Source: Eledone cirrhosa (taxonomy: Eukaryota; Mollusca; Cephalopoda; Octopoda; Eledonidae). Taken from it: DNA of 64,000 nucleotides. Position 1 is the first letter of the stretch. Each line of letters starts with the position of its first letter. Shown here in pieces: positions 1 to 9,993 of the stretch. Position numbers and translations under genes: made by a program. The notes beneath the pieces are model-generated. The model did not search any database, was not told where the DNA came from, and saw only the letters and a list, made by a program, of their open reading frames with translations. Location: NCBI GenBank assembly GCA_964016885.1, contig OZ024740.1:4079836-4143835 (forward strand), written 5' to 3'.

Positions 1-1121
1 AGAGTCCCGAAAAAAATATACTAATGCTAACTCTAAGGGTACCGCCACGCTACAAAAGTTCTTATACAAGCTACATGAAAGTTCGTACGAAGTAAAAGTA
101 GAATACGGAAAATTAATTCAGAATCCACCCCGCCCAAAAGAAAAGAGAAGAAAGAAATACTGAATAAACGAGAAATTAAAGCAAAAGCCACTAAGAAATA
201 GAAGGCACGGAAAAAAGCTCAGCGGTCGGATAAGGGGGCAAGTATCCGAGGTCTAACACAACTGCTAAAAAAAGCGGAGTCCGCCAAATCTATCATAGAC
301 TAGGGGAGGGGTGGGGTACTGAAGCTACAAGGGGCCGAGGGGCTGCCTCGGGTGGGCGAGAAAAAGACGCCGACAAAGAAAAAGAACTGGGGTAGAAGGA
401 CTAGGGAGGGATGGGGGGGAAGAAGGAAATATAGAGGAAGCGATAAAAGAATATAAAAGAAGATCTTACGTCTCCCTTGGCAAGCAGGGGTTACCCATTA
501 CAAAATCGGCAAGTGGGGTGTTATAGCCCTAGTCTACCCCCCCCCCCGGTCATTATGGAGTTTGAGGGCGAGGTAAGTCCTACGCGATCTGTGTTTACAT
601 GCAGTAACCAGTTCATCTTTCTTGTTTAGGAGTTGGTCCGTCGAAAACAGCATTTGTAAAGTTTCCTCCGAGCATAAATTGCACGGACGGCGTCCTCCCG
701 TGTAAGAGTTGGCTCTGGACAGTAATCTCCAAGTGAGATCATAGGTGATGTTGTTGTCCTTGAGGTCCCATATGTGGCCCGAAAGTGTAGTGGCGTGACG
801 CCGGGCCGGGTTTCGGAAGGTATATCTGTGTTGGTATAGCCGGGTCTTGAGGTCACATGCGGTTAATCCTATATAAGCTTTGTTGGAGGTGTCCGTCCTC
901 ACGTTGCACTGGTAGATCACATTACGGTCTCTGCATCTGTTGTCGAGGGGGCAAATGGATCTATCAGGACAGTTGCACCTCCTGGTCGGCTCTCCACTGC
1001 TATTTAAGTTATTTCTTCCATCGGGGTTGAGTTTTTTGTTGTTGGAGGAGACGATGTTTTGTGCGAAGTTTGGTGTAGTGCTGTAAGAGAGTTTGATGGT
1101 ATTTTTGTTAATTATGTTGTG
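1..1121 (-). repeat. Left arm of 1.12-kb inverted repeat (PLE 3' half)
   Basis: This stretch is the reverse complement of 2765-3884 at very high identity. Position 1 pairs with 3884, and the match ends at about 1121/2765 where an indel near GTAGC breaks it. It holds the C-terminal (GIY-YIG) third of the Penelope-like ORF and its 3' untranslated region, so the window begins inside an element. One visible difference is a homopolymer: 11 C at about 537-547 against 9 G in the other arm, which changes the terminal residues of the two ORF copies. A small antisense open frame (stop at 161-163) recurs in the right arm as a 65-codon frame at 3722-3919; I do not recognise it. Confidence 0.9.
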
Positions 1122-2695
1122 GTAGCGGTGTTGTAGTGGGAAGTGTTTTTCAATGAGCCTAAAGAATATTTTCCCGATGGGAGTTGTCACCTCTGCGTTG
1201 TGGGGAGGATTGAACCATGTTACATTGCGTGAGCGGCGGTGTCGCCTGCTGGTTCCGCTAATGGGAGCTGGACAGTAGGATATTTCCTCCCGGAAACCAC
1301 TCCGCTTGAGGGCCTGGTTGTAATAAGGCGCATCTTCATCGAATATCTGCTCATTAGTTGACAAACGGGATATGCGGGGGGAGATGTTTTTGACCAGGTT
1401 GTTGGTGATGTTCCTAGGATGGTTTGTTCGGCGGTGGATGTAGTGCAGGTTGTCATTAGTTTTCCTGTATGGGTAGTACAGGTCGTTATCGAGGTCGAGG
1501 GTAACGTCCAGGAAGTTTACTCGGGTCAGGGACGTTTGTAGGGTCATTTTAAATCCCCAGTCGCGGAAGAAGCTGATTAATTGTTTACGGACCCGATCTG
1601 TACTACTGGGGTTGTACCCTTTAAGGGTAAGGAGCCCATCATCACGGTACAATCCACCACCGAATGCAGGAAACATATCGGTGAGTTTGGCTATTAGGAA
1701 TAATCCTATAAGATCTGTGACCTCCGCCGAATCCGTAGCGCCCATGCTGACGTCGATGGGTGAGTCGGGAGCTCTTTTTATCCATTTGGAGTTGTCAAAG
1801 AGTAAGACTGTCTTCCTGGCGTGGAGGATGATTTTTCTTTCCTGGTCGGTGATGGGCACAAGTGCTTCGGCGAAGTCCAGGGCAGCAGTAAGTAGCGGTA
1901 AGGTGATTGAAGCATAGTAGCTCTCTATGTCAAACTGGATGAATTTAGTGTCTCGTTTATCCTCCATATTGCTGAACCATGAGATTACTTCCTGGGTGTT
2001 GATCCATAGGCTAAGTCGGGCGTGTTGCTTGACTTTTGGTATCACGCGGTCTAGGATTTTTTTGCTGATTCTCCCTATGTCGGACTTCGTTGGGTTAATA
2101 AGCCTGATAGAGGGTTTACGGTCGAAATCTGATTTGTGGTCCTTCAGTGTGAAGTAGGGTGTCCGTGGGTCTAGGAGTTCCGTGCGGTCGGCGACCCCGA
2201 GGCTGGAGGTAATTTGTTGTCCATCTCGATTTATGTCCTCGATGCATGAGTGGTTGGCCTTTTTACAGGTGGAGTCTAGGCTGCTCCTGATCAGTGTGTG
2301 GTATCTGTTAGGGTTGACAAAGTATAGGTTCCCAGTTTTATCCGAATGCACCATGATGTCATTGGTGTTATCATACTCTGTTAAGTTGCTACGGAGTTTT
2401 TGTAGGAATCGGTTGTGTCTGGGTTTGAATTTAATGTTCTTGACCAGTTGGAAGAAGTCATTCTCGAAGGGTGAGAGCAAAGGGTTCGGGTGGAGGGTGG
2501 GGGATTTGTAGGTAATAAATCCGAATCTCTCCTTGGTGCCGAAGTCCTGATTGTCGCAATATCTGTCGTAGAAAAAAGTTCTCCATCTAAGTCTTTTCGC
2601 AAATAGATCGATTTTTGCGTGAGCATCCGAAGGTAAAGTTTTTTCGGTGGGATTGGGATGTTCTTGCTAGAGAAGTCGATGTTGTGTTTTCGCAT
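534..2695 (-). CDS. Penelope-like element ORF: reverse transcriptase + GIY-YIG endonuclease (N-terminal frameshift)
   Basis: This is the replicase of a Penelope-like retroelement, which copies RNA into DNA at a nick made by its own nuclease. The frame is open from 2666 to 534. Numbering codons from 2480, RT motif A is FDIESYYASI at residues ~183-192, the PLE-type MGATDSAEVTDL follows at ~250, and the catalytic box YRDDG is at 278-282 (1635-1649). After it come FLDVTL and a thumb-like region, a Cys-rich CNC..CPL..C knuckle near residue 500, and the GIY-YIG motif AYIGL at 535-539 (864-878) with the downstream R..H helix. The likely ATG is at 2693-2695 (MRKHNIDF). It lies in another frame and joins the main frame, which continues EHPNPTEKTLPSD and FAKRLRWRTFFYD, through a frameshift near 2665, just at an in-frame TAG (2667-2669). 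The catalytic core looks intact but the start does not, so this copy is probably inactive. Assignment to PLEs is firm; the subfamily is not determined. Confidence 0.88.
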
Positions 2696-2764
2696 GGTGC
2701 GGGTGAAAGAAATTGAGCTTAGCGGAAAAGTCTGGATACGGCGTGGTAGGGTCGGAAAGAGCTA

Positions 2765-3355
2765 CACAACATAATTAACAAAAATACCATCAAACTCTCT
2801 TACAGCACTACACCAAACTTCGCACAAAACATCGTCTCCTCCAACAACAAAAAACTCAACCCCGATGGAAGAAATAACCTAAATAGCAGTGGAGAGCCGA
2901 CCAGGAGGTGCAACTGTCCTGATAGATCCATTTGCCCCCTCGACAACAGATGCAGAGACCGTAATGTGATCTACCAGTGCAACGTGAGGACGGACACCTC
3001 CAACAAAGCTTATATAGGATTAACCGCATGTGACCTCAAGACCCGGCTATACCAACACAGATATACCTTCCGAAACCCGGCCCGGCGTCACGCCACTACA
3101 CTTTCGGGCCACATATGGGACCTCAAGGACAACAACATCACCTATGATCTCACTTGGAGATTACTGTCCAGAGCCAACTCTTACACGGGAGGACGCCGTC
3201 CGTGCAATTTATGCTCGGAGGAAACTTTACAAATGCTGTTTTCGACGGACCAACTCCTAAACAAGAAAGATGAACTGGTTACTGCATGTAAACACAGATC
3301 GCGTAGGACTTACCTCGCCCTCAAACTCCATAATGACCGGGGGGGGGTTGACTAG
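2765..3355 (+). pseudogene. Penelope-like C-terminal fragment (Cys knuckle + GIY-YIG nuclease)
   Basis: This is a 5'-truncated second copy of the element's 3' third, in opposite orientation to the full ORF. The frame is open from the inverted-repeat boundary at 2765 to the stop at 3353-3355. It encodes the same Cys-rich knuckle and the same GIY-YIG domain (AYIGL, then LKTRLYQH) as the left copy. It has no RT domain and no start codon of its own. It ends GGVD instead of GGG because the G tract is two bases shorter. Inverted, truncated neighbours are a known habit of Penelope-like elements, so this is most likely an integration by-product rather than a gene. Confidence 0.85.
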
Positions 3356-3884
3356 GGCTATAACACCCCACTTGCCGATTTTGTAATGGGTAACCCCTGC
3401 TTGCCAAGGGAGACGTAAGATCTTCTTTTATATTCTTTTATCGCTTCCTCTATATTTCCTTCTCCCCCTTCCTCCCTCCCTAGTCCTTCTACCCCAGTTC
3501 TTTTTCTTTGTCGGCGTCTTTTTCTCGCCCACCCGAGGCAGCCCCTCGGCCCCTTGTAGCTTCAGTACCCCCACCCCTCCCCTAGTCTATGATAGATTTG
3601 GCGGACTCCGCTTTTTTTAGCAGTTGTGTTAGACCTCGGATACTTGCCCCCTTATCCGACCGCTGAGCTTTTTTCCGTGCCTTCTATTTCTTAGTGGCTT
3701 TTGCTTTAATTTCTCGTTTATTCAGTATTTCTTTCTTCTCTTTTCTTTTGGGCGGGGTGGATTCTGAATTAATTTTCCGTATTCTACTTTTACTTCGTAC
3801 GAACTTTCATGTAGCTTGTATAAGAACTTTTGTAGCGTGGCGGTACCCTTAGAGTTAGCATTAGTATATTTTTTTCGGGACTCT
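2765..3884 (+). repeat. Right arm of 1.12-kb inverted repeat
   Basis: Near-exact reverse complement of 1-1121; the arms are separated by 1.64 kb of unique sequence (1122-2764) that carries the RT domain. Beyond the coding part the arm is a T- and C-rich 3' UTR, and homology stops at the CTCT of 3881-3884. Confidence 0.9.
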
Positions 3885-4137
3885 GAATTATTATTTCGTA
3901 CTAGTTTACTTTTCTGCATTGGGTGGTTGCTGGCCTTGTGCCTGGGGTAGAAACCTTTATTAATTATTTCGTGGTAGTTTCTTTAGTATTTTGCCTTTGC
4001 CCCCCCCCCCCCCCCACCCCTTTGTTGACCCGTCACCGTATGATATACGTACTTATACCTCTTAAAAGGGTCCTTTCCTATCCCGTCCCACCTAGTTTAT
4101 TTATTTATTATATTTTTTTATTTTCTTATTTATTTTC

Positions 4138-4172
<35 letters not shown>

Positions 4173-4558
4173 GCCTACCAATAGCGAGATACTTAGGTCG
4201 TAGAAATTGCTTATTTTTTTCTTTACATTTATTCGCTTTTTATCACTCTCAGTATTTTTTTAAATATAATTTTACCCAACATTGTTCTACTTACCGTTTC
4301 GACTTCCCCCCCCCCCCCCTCCTTAGTATCTTCTCTGACCTCACGCCCAGCTGTAGCCGGCACTACCAACGCATGAATGGGTCTACTCCACCCCCTCCCC
4401 TTTTTCTCCTACTGGCAGGTTTAGCTACCCCTTCCCCCCCAAATCTGCCATCACAGAATTACTACTAACTTGTGACCAATCCTTGTGACAATCACTTTGA
4501 CCATATATGGAATTACCCCTTGAGAAGCTCGGCTATTTAAATACCAGGATAAATTTTC
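3885..4558. other. Non-coding: SINE tail scrap, poly-C and TTTA-rich DNA
   Basis: About 3924-3965 carries the cephalopod-type SINE ending (GCTGGCCTTGTGCC followed by AGAAAC). A C homopolymer follows near 4000, then a (TTTA)n stretch around 4098-4172 and further poly-C near 4310. No coding signal is seen; the 181-codon frame at 3923-4468 is low-complexity. Confidence 0.5.
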
Positions 4559-4616
4559 ATTTAGTCCAGAATTAGCCGTCGAAACGGCTTGAGCTCAGCC
4601 GTCGGGTTCTTACTGG

Positions 4617-4619
<3 letters not shown>
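4559..4619 (+). repeat. Fragment of foldback repeat family 'R'
   Basis: Contains the same TCCAGAATTAGCCGTCGAAA / CGGCTTGAGCTCAGCCGTCG block that appears in palindromic form at 26961-27069 and, diverged, at 18124-18248. Here it is a single arm ending in (TA)n. Confidence 0.7.
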
Positions 4620-4660
<41 letters not shown>

Positions 4661-4661
4661 C

Positions 4662-4709
<48 letters not shown>
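4620..4709. repeat. (TA)n microsatellite
   Basis: Simple TA repeat with a few CA/GA interruptions, lying between the foldback fragment and the SINE. Similar TA runs flank most mobile elements in the window. Confidence 0.95.
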
Positions 4710-4715
<6 letters not shown>

Positions 4716-4716
<1 letters not shown>

Positions 4717-5034
4717 GCACATGGCTTAGTGGTTAGAGCATTGGCCTTGCAATCGAAAGGTTGTGAGTTCAATTTTCAGACCGGGTGATGTGTTGTTTCC
4801 TTGAGCAAGACACTTTATTTCACATTGCTCCAGTTTACTCAGCTGTAGAAATGAGATGATAAGGACTGGGGTCCCTATCATTCCACTGCAAAGTGGACAT
4901 GTAGGCACCATGGAAAAAAAGCACCCAGCACTCACTGTAAATGAGGTTGGTGTTAGGAGAGGCATCCAGCTGTAGAAATCAAGCCAGAATCAGTGCCAGT
5001 CCCACCCTTGCAAGCAGGGAAAAGCGTGCGTAAA

Positions 5035-5066
<32 letters not shown>
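4716..5066 (+). mobile_element. tRNA-headed SINE with LINE-type tail and (GAT)n end
   Basis: The head resembles a tRNA pol III promoter: box A TGGCTTAGTGG (4722-4732) and a box B-like GTGAGTTCAA near 4764. The body contains 'TTGAGCAAGACACTTTATTT'. The 3' part (CTGTAAATGAGGTTGGTGTT, then AGGCATCCAGCTGTAGAAA) matches the tail of the LINE at 6822-9415 and ends in a GAT/ATG trinucleotide run. A minus-strand relative lies at 15514-15799. It encodes no protein; the open frames across it are incidental. Confidence 0.8.

Positions 5067-5099
<33 letters not shown>
5066..5099. repeat. (TA)n microsatellite, Helitron target
   Basis: TA run directly abutting the Helitron 3' end at 5100; the other side of the Helitron is also TA-rich, consistent with insertion into a TA repeat. 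Confidence 0.9.
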
Positions 5100-5100
<1 letters not shown>

Positions 5101-5310
5101 TAGCTGAGGTACCCAGCTTCGCCAGGGTTAACAAATGATAAGAGAAGACCGGCAGAAGAGAAAACGTCTGTATTGAATGCATTGTCTTGTTTACAGTGTG
5201 TGTGTATATTTCTGTGTGTTTGTGTGTATATATATATATGTGTGTGTGAGTGTTTGTGTGTGTATGTGTATATATATGTGTGTGTGTGTGTGCATGTGCG
5301 TGTTTAAACC

Positions 5311-5484
5311 ACCGTTGGAATCGGAGACATAGGCCGCAGAGAATCCTTTATGGTTGATTCCCAACCTGTTAGAAATAGCAGTCAGGTTGGTTAGCATACG
5401 TGGTATGTCTTTCTTCTTCTTTGGTGTTATAAAATTAGTATCAATAAACTTTCCTGGATACACTCTTATCCCAATCCTGTACAT
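5311..5484 (-). CDS. Unrecognised ORF segment inside the Helitron
   Basis: A minus-strand open frame starts MYRIGIRVYPGKFID and continues through KKKKDIPRMLTNLTAIS and NRLGINHKGFSAAYVSDSNG before running into (TG)n sequence. I do not recognise the family. Its amino-acid composition is ordinary rather than repeat-like, so it may be a captured host exon or an untranslated Helitron segment. It has an ATG at 5484 but no visible promoter or termination of its own. Confidence 0.25.
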
Positions 5485-5836
5485 ACTTTGCGATTGTCAT
5501 TTTGGATTTTTCGCGTGATATGCAAAGGAACCAACCAACAAACATCTCTCTTTTATATCTCTTTTATTTGTTCATTCAAAATATTTTTCAGCTAATTCTG
5601 TCGTACAATATACATCAGCAATCGTTATCTAATGTTTAAAACATGTGAATAGCTGCGATATATGCATCATATCAATCAAAAACGATATGAGAATTGAATA
5701 AAGCGCCAGTAAGGTTGCTAAGAACCTGCAGATAGAAATGTTAAACATTTGGCTTGGGTAAACTTTAAGATGTTCTTTTGTAGGTTTCTTTTCTCAGCCA
5801 GTACGTTAAAGAAAATTGATAGTTACAACAATAAAG

Positions 5837-5925
5837 GTTGAACAGAGAACAAATTTTTTTAAAAACTTGAACAGAGAACAAATTTTTTTAAAAACTTGAA
5901 CAGAGAACAAATTTTTTTTAAAACT
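5837..5925. repeat. 29-bp direct repeat, three copies
   Basis: Three consecutive copies of TTGAACAGAGAACAAATTTT plus an A/T tail, differing only in A/T homopolymer length, inside the Helitron just downstream of the helicase remnant. Confidence 0.85.
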
Positions 5926-5980
5926 TTACAATAATTTATACAACCATAATGGAAATTCCAAGTAACAGAAAATACATAAA

Positions 5981-6250
5981 TTACATTGTTAGAGCCTCAG
6001 AGTATACAATATTTTTTGTTCGGCCCTCAAGAGCAAAGATGCAGAGATTGTTTGGCGAGCTCACCATAGAGCATCCTACATACAATTGACCATGGTTTTC
6101 CCAGATGAAGGACAGCCAATTTTAGGGTTTGACCCAGATCTTTGTTGATGGTAATTGCGAAGCATAATCTCTCTGTTTCTCTAGTAACATTTTTTCTTCT
6201 GGAAAATCTGATCTTGCGGCCAGGCTAGGACTTTTGGGGAGGCATATCGG
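5981..6250 (-). pseudogene. Helitron helicase C-terminus (Pif1-like), frameshifted
   Basis: Minus-strand translation gives ERLCFAITINKDLGQTLKLA followed by VLHLGKPWS in one frame, then HGQLYVGCSMVSSPNNL and CIFALEGRTKNIVYSEALTM ending in TAA (5983-5981) in the next frame. This is the characteristic C-terminal end of Helitron/Pif1 superfamily-1 helicases (the T-I-N-K-x-x-G-Q-T motif, then H-G-Q-L-Y-V). In family members the first K is usually followed by SQGQT; here it is DLGQT. A one-base loss near the CCATGG at 6087-6092 separates the two parts, so the helicase is dead. The motif fixes the element class and its orientation. Confidence 0.82.
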
Positions 6251-6348
6251 CAGTAACAATGACAATAAACCGTTTGTGCTTTCGTGAAATAAATACGTTT
6301 GTTTATATTTTGTTTTTGTGTATGCAAAAATATCTGTACACGAATATA

Positions 6349-6394
<46 letters not shown>

Positions 6395-6402
<8 letters not shown>

Positions 6403-6475
6403 TAACAGATTAATGTTTAAGCAAAGAATCACTACTTTCATCCTTAACGGGATCTTCTGAAACTAAAAAAATCAA
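6395..6475 (-). repeat. PLE-tail-like fragment with hammerhead-like core
   Basis: Matches the left half and loop of the palindrome at 16221-16332 (AACAGATTAA, GTTTAAGCAAAGAATC, CCTTAACGGGATCTTCTG). On the minus strand it reads CAGAAGATCC-CGTTAA-GGATGAAAG, which resembles a hammerhead core CUGANGA/stem II/GAAA with one altered core base. It abuts a (TA)n run (6349-6397). Confidence 0.55.
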
Positions 6476-6839
6476 TATTTGAACACAGAAGTAAATATTT
6501 CGAAAAACGTTGCAACCCCAAAAAAACAGGAAGATGATACTTTGGTTCGTGAAGACGTTAGGAATGTTGTATAACCGGAAGTGTTGACATTTGAAAATTT
6601 TAAAGAAATGAATATTTAATGAATATTTAAATAATGTCTTTAATCTTTTGACAAAATTCAGTTTTCTTACTTGGAAAAGTTACATCTATGGTGCAAATTT
6701 GGTGCCGCTTGGTCCAGCCGTTGGCGGAAAGTGTGTTACTTACATACGGCCGTTAGCTTTATAGTATAGATATATAATATATATAATATATATAATATAT
6801 ACATAGTTACTTGATGCCTTTGACAATAAGGAAGAGCAA

Positions 6840-9000
6840 TTAGAGACGTGCAATATAGAGGAACAGTGGCAATTCTTGAAAGTGAGCCTGCTGAAAGCGA
6901 CGGATGAAATCTGTGGCTGGAGCAGACCTATTGGCAGGAGGAGAATAACTTGGTGGTGGAACAGTAAGGTGGAAGAGACAATCAAGGCCAAAAAGCAGGC
7001 TTGGAAAGTATGGCAGGATGGGGGAAGTAGAGAACACTATCAAGTGGCCAGGAGAGAATCTAGGAGACAAGAAAAAGGGCAACAGAGGATAGGAAGTTCA
7101 AGCATGTTCTAAAACGTGAGGACCAAAAACGTGAGGTGTTCAAGATTGCTAGACAATGTGTCAAGGAAAACCATGATATTGTTGGGGAGAAGTATGTTCT
7201 TAATGATAATCTCGTAGTGACACTTCCAAGCTACCTTCTTATCAGTGTCAGCCCTCACTGATACTGATAAGAGGGTAGCTACGAGAGACTATTAAATGAG
7301 GAGAATAAATGGGAAAAAGACAGTCTGCTCCACATCGATCCAATAGAAGGACCAGTGGTGCAAGTTGAAGGTAGTATAATAAGTAAGGCAATCAAAGGTA
7401 TGAAGACAGGCAAAGCAGCTGGGCCTTCGGAGATAGTTGCTGAGATGTTGAAGGCATCTGGAATGGTGGGACACACTATGGTCAGCCGGATAGTTAACCA
7501 AGTAATACAGAATGGGATCATACCAAATGACTGGCATCATCATTAACTGCTAGTAGGGTAAAAGGGATGTTCTAGATAGGGGAAACTACAGAGGCATTAA
7601 GCTAGTTGACCAGGTCATGAAGGTCACAGAAAGAGTTATAGCGAAACTAATCAGACAGCGAATTGATCTAGATGAAATGCAGTTCGGGTTTGTGTCAGGT
7701 AAAAGTACCACAGACGCTCTTTTCCTTGTACAACTGCAGGAGAAGTACCTAGCTAAAAGTAAACCCCTCTATTTAGCTTTTGTAGACCTGGAGAAAGCCT
7801 TTGACTGAGTCCCCCGCGCCATTATCTAGTGGGCCCTTAGAAAACTAGGAGTCGATGAATGGCTTGTGAGAGCTATACAAACTATGTATAAAGAAACAGA
7901 TAGTAAGGTTAGAATTAACAATGAATATTGTAAGAATTTAGTGTAAAAGTTGGTGTTCATTAGGGCTCCGTTCTTAGCCCCCTACTATTTATTATTGCCC
8001 TTCAGGCTATAATAGAAGAGTTCAAGACCGGCTGCCCATGGAAACTCCTATATGCAGATGATCTAACTCTCATAGCTGAATCTATGGCTGAACTAGAGAA
8101 GAAATTCCAAACATGGAAGCATGGCCTAGAATCAAAAGGCCTTAAAGTTAACTTGTCTAAGACTAAAGTTCTAGTTTGTAGAAAGGAAAATAAGGCACAG
8201 GTGCCCTCTGGGAAATGGCCATGCTCAGTGTGTAGGAAAGTTGTAGGTAGAAATTCCATTTTATGTCCCAAATGCAAACTATGGGTACATAAAAGATGTA
8301 GTGGGATCACAGGAAACTATCTAAGAATGTAGATTTTATATGTGGCCGATGCTCAGGTGAAATAAGTAGCAAGTGCCCACAGGATACTAGCTCCTTCTAT
8401 TGTCCAGATGGTTCTATAGAAATAGTGGACACTTTCCGTTACCTGGGTGACAAAATCAGCAGTGGTGGAGGGTGCTCTGAAAGTACAGTAGCCAGAGTCA
8501 GAACGGGATGGAAAAAGTTCAGAGAGCTTATACCGCTGTTGGCCACAAAAGGTTTCTCTCTAAAGATGAAATACAGATTGTATGATGCCTGTAAATGAAC
8601 AGAAATGCTACATGTCAGTGAGACATGGGCATTGTGTGCAGAGGACCTGCGCAGACTGGAAAGGAACGAAGCTTGCATGCTCCGTTGGATGTGTAATAGT
8701 AATATACGTGAACAGCAAAGCATAAATGAACTGAGAAATTAGGAATAAGAGGGATCAGATGCTGTTTACTTGAGAGAAGACTACGTTGGTATGGTCACGT
8801 GATGCGCATGAAAGATGACAGCTGTATAAAAAAAGTGCAGGGTGATCAAAATTGATGGAAGTTACGGATTAGGTAGACCCAGAAAAACCTGGGACGATTT
8901 GATAAATTCCGACCTTACACACTTGCACCTCTCTAAGACAATGTCACTGGACCGAGATCTTTGGCGCTACGTAGTAATACAGAAGACCCGCCTTGCCTAA
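6840..9000 (+). pseudogene. LINE reverse transcriptase with PHD-like finger (multiple stops and frameshifts)
   Basis: The reading frame can be followed in pieces. 6876-7112 is the linker (RRITWWWNSKVEETIKAKKQ). 7355-7546 is the KAIKGMKTGKAAGPS region. 7617-7808 includes VTERVIAKLIRQR, MQFGFVSGKSTTDALFLVQL and motif A FVDLEKAFD, followed at once by TGA where family members have Arg, a likely CGA-to-TGA change. 7964-8332 has GSVLSPLLFIIALQAI and the catalytic LLYADDLTLIAES (YADD at 8051-8062). 8222-8352 encodes a C4HC3 finger. From about 8320 the frame shifts into IEIVDTFRYLGDKISSGGG and SETWALCAEDLRRLERNEA, the conserved RTE-type C-terminus. The relic is clearly inactive. A local inverted duplication at 7229-7280 is one of its lesions. 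Confidence 0.85.
7229..7280. repeat. 23-bp imperfect hairpin created inside the LINE ORF
   Basis: Arms 7229-7251 and 7258-7280 are inverted copies with two mismatches around a 6-nt loop. The right arm encodes the expected LINE residues (DTDKRVA); the left arm is extra, so a reversed copy was inserted just upstream. Confidence 0.7.
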
Positions 9001-9424
9001 GTACAAAGCGAAACCTACAGTCAGTAGGCACCTCTTAACCTCTTAAATATACACTCCCATCCCTCCCACTCCCACCAACACCACCCTCTCTCTATAAAGT
9101 AGGTACCACAACATCCAGTCCAAATAAATGAGATAATGAGATCAAGATCGTGTAGGTGTCACAACAAAAAAAACACACAGTCCACGCTGTAATGTGGCCG
9201 TGTAGGTAACACGGTAAAATGTTCCCAGTCCACACTGTAAATGTGGTTGGTGTTAGGAAGGGCATCGAGCCATAGAAAACCTGCCAGATAGTCCTATATG
9301 AGCGAAACACGGTCACCCGACCAACCTTGCCTCAAGTGGGACAACTTCCGTCTAACCCATGCTAGCGTAGAAGATAGACGATAAACGATGATGATGATGA
9401 TGATGATGATATAGTTATATTTGT

Positions 9425-9615
9425 GGATGGTAATGGGGAGTGGCAGTGTTATAATAAAATGCTCCCACTATCTGCTGTAAAGTGGTTGCCATAAGGGGGG
9501 GCATGAAGCCATAGAAACCATGCCAAAATTGGAGCATTTGAGCATGACATGTTTTACCTCAGTACTTGACAGACCATTTAACCCATGGAACATAGAAAAT
9601 AGGATAATGATGATT
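9425..9615 (+). mobile_element. Second SINE/LINE-type 3' tail
   Basis: Diverged copy of the shared tail: 'CTGTAAAGTGGTTGCCATAA', 'GGCATGAAGCCATAGAAACC', 'AACCCATGGAACATAGAAAA', ending ATAATGATGATTA. It lies immediately downstream of the LINE's own (GAT)n end. Confidence 0.65.
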
Positions 9616-9628
9616 ATATATGATATAT

Positions 9629-9822
9629 AGGGCGGTGGATTGGCAGTATCAGTAGAGGGTCGGGTGCCATGCTTTGCAGCATAGAGTTACGTCCTTTACA
9701 GTCTCAGTTCAAATCCCACCGAGGTTAACTTTGCCTTTCATCCTTATGGAGGTCGATAAAATAAAGTACCAGTAAAACACTGGAATAATTGCTGGTCTTG
9801 TGCCAAATGTAGAAACAATTAT
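9629..9822 (+). mobile_element. tRNA-derived SINE (cephalopod type)
   Basis: Starts GGCGGTGGATTGGCAG, has box B-like AGTTCAAATCCCACCGAGGT, then CTTTGCCTTTCATCC, GATAAAATAAAGTACCAGT and the terminal GCTGGTCTTGTGCCAAATGT. Related copies lie at 27497-27580, 28480-28645 and 21606-21835 (minus). Its head and tail differ from the SINE at 4716-5066, so it is a separate family. Confidence 0.8.
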
Positions 9823-9993
9823 ATATATCGATAGTTATAGCTCTGATTTATCTGAATTATTGAGCCCTCTGCCGCTCATTTCGAATTTTGTTTATCGTGA
9901 ACTCGTGCGCCGATTTTTCGATACTCGATTATTCTACTATATATATATATATATATATAGTAGATGAATAAAAGTGGATATGACAGCCATCTT

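Larger units (their letters stand above)
5100..6770 (-). mobile_element. Helitron-like rolling-circle transposon, both ends identifiable
   Basis: Read on the minus strand the element starts TCTATACTATAAAGC (6770 downwards) after an A, and ends CTAG (5103-5100) before a T: the canonical A^TC...CTRR^T of Helitrons. Eleven bases inside the 3' end is a hairpin, ACCC-t-GGC / GAA / GC-t-GGGT, as expected for the 3' termination signal. A C-terminal Pif1-type helicase remnant lies at 5981-6250. Length is only 1.67 kb and no HUH Rep domain was seen, so it is an internally deleted, non-autonomous copy. It also carries a (TA)n run and a PLE-tail-like fragment at 6395-6475. Confidence 0.78.
6822..9415 (+). 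mobile_element. RTE-like LINE, 5'-truncated and degraded
   Basis: Coding homology runs from about 6840 to 9000, followed by a 3' UTR (9100-9415) ending in (GAT)n. The same 3' half recurs on the minus strand at 18597-19602, with the same tail. The trinucleotide-repeat 3' end and the FVDLEKAFD / YADD type RT suggest the RTE clade. The 5' end abuts TA-rich DNA at about 6800 and no endonuclease domain is seen. Confidence 0.8.

Noticed and set aside
1612..2511. Plus-strand ORFs of 101, 76 and 109 codons
   Set aside because: They are antisense shadows of the Penelope-like RT, whose motifs are on the minus strand.
4722..4780. tRNA gene
   Set aside because: Box A and B motifs are present but no cloverleaf or anticodon stem is convincing, and the sequence continues into a SINE body and LINE tail; the same holds at 15735-15799, 17521-17570, 18480-18530 and 25390-25445.
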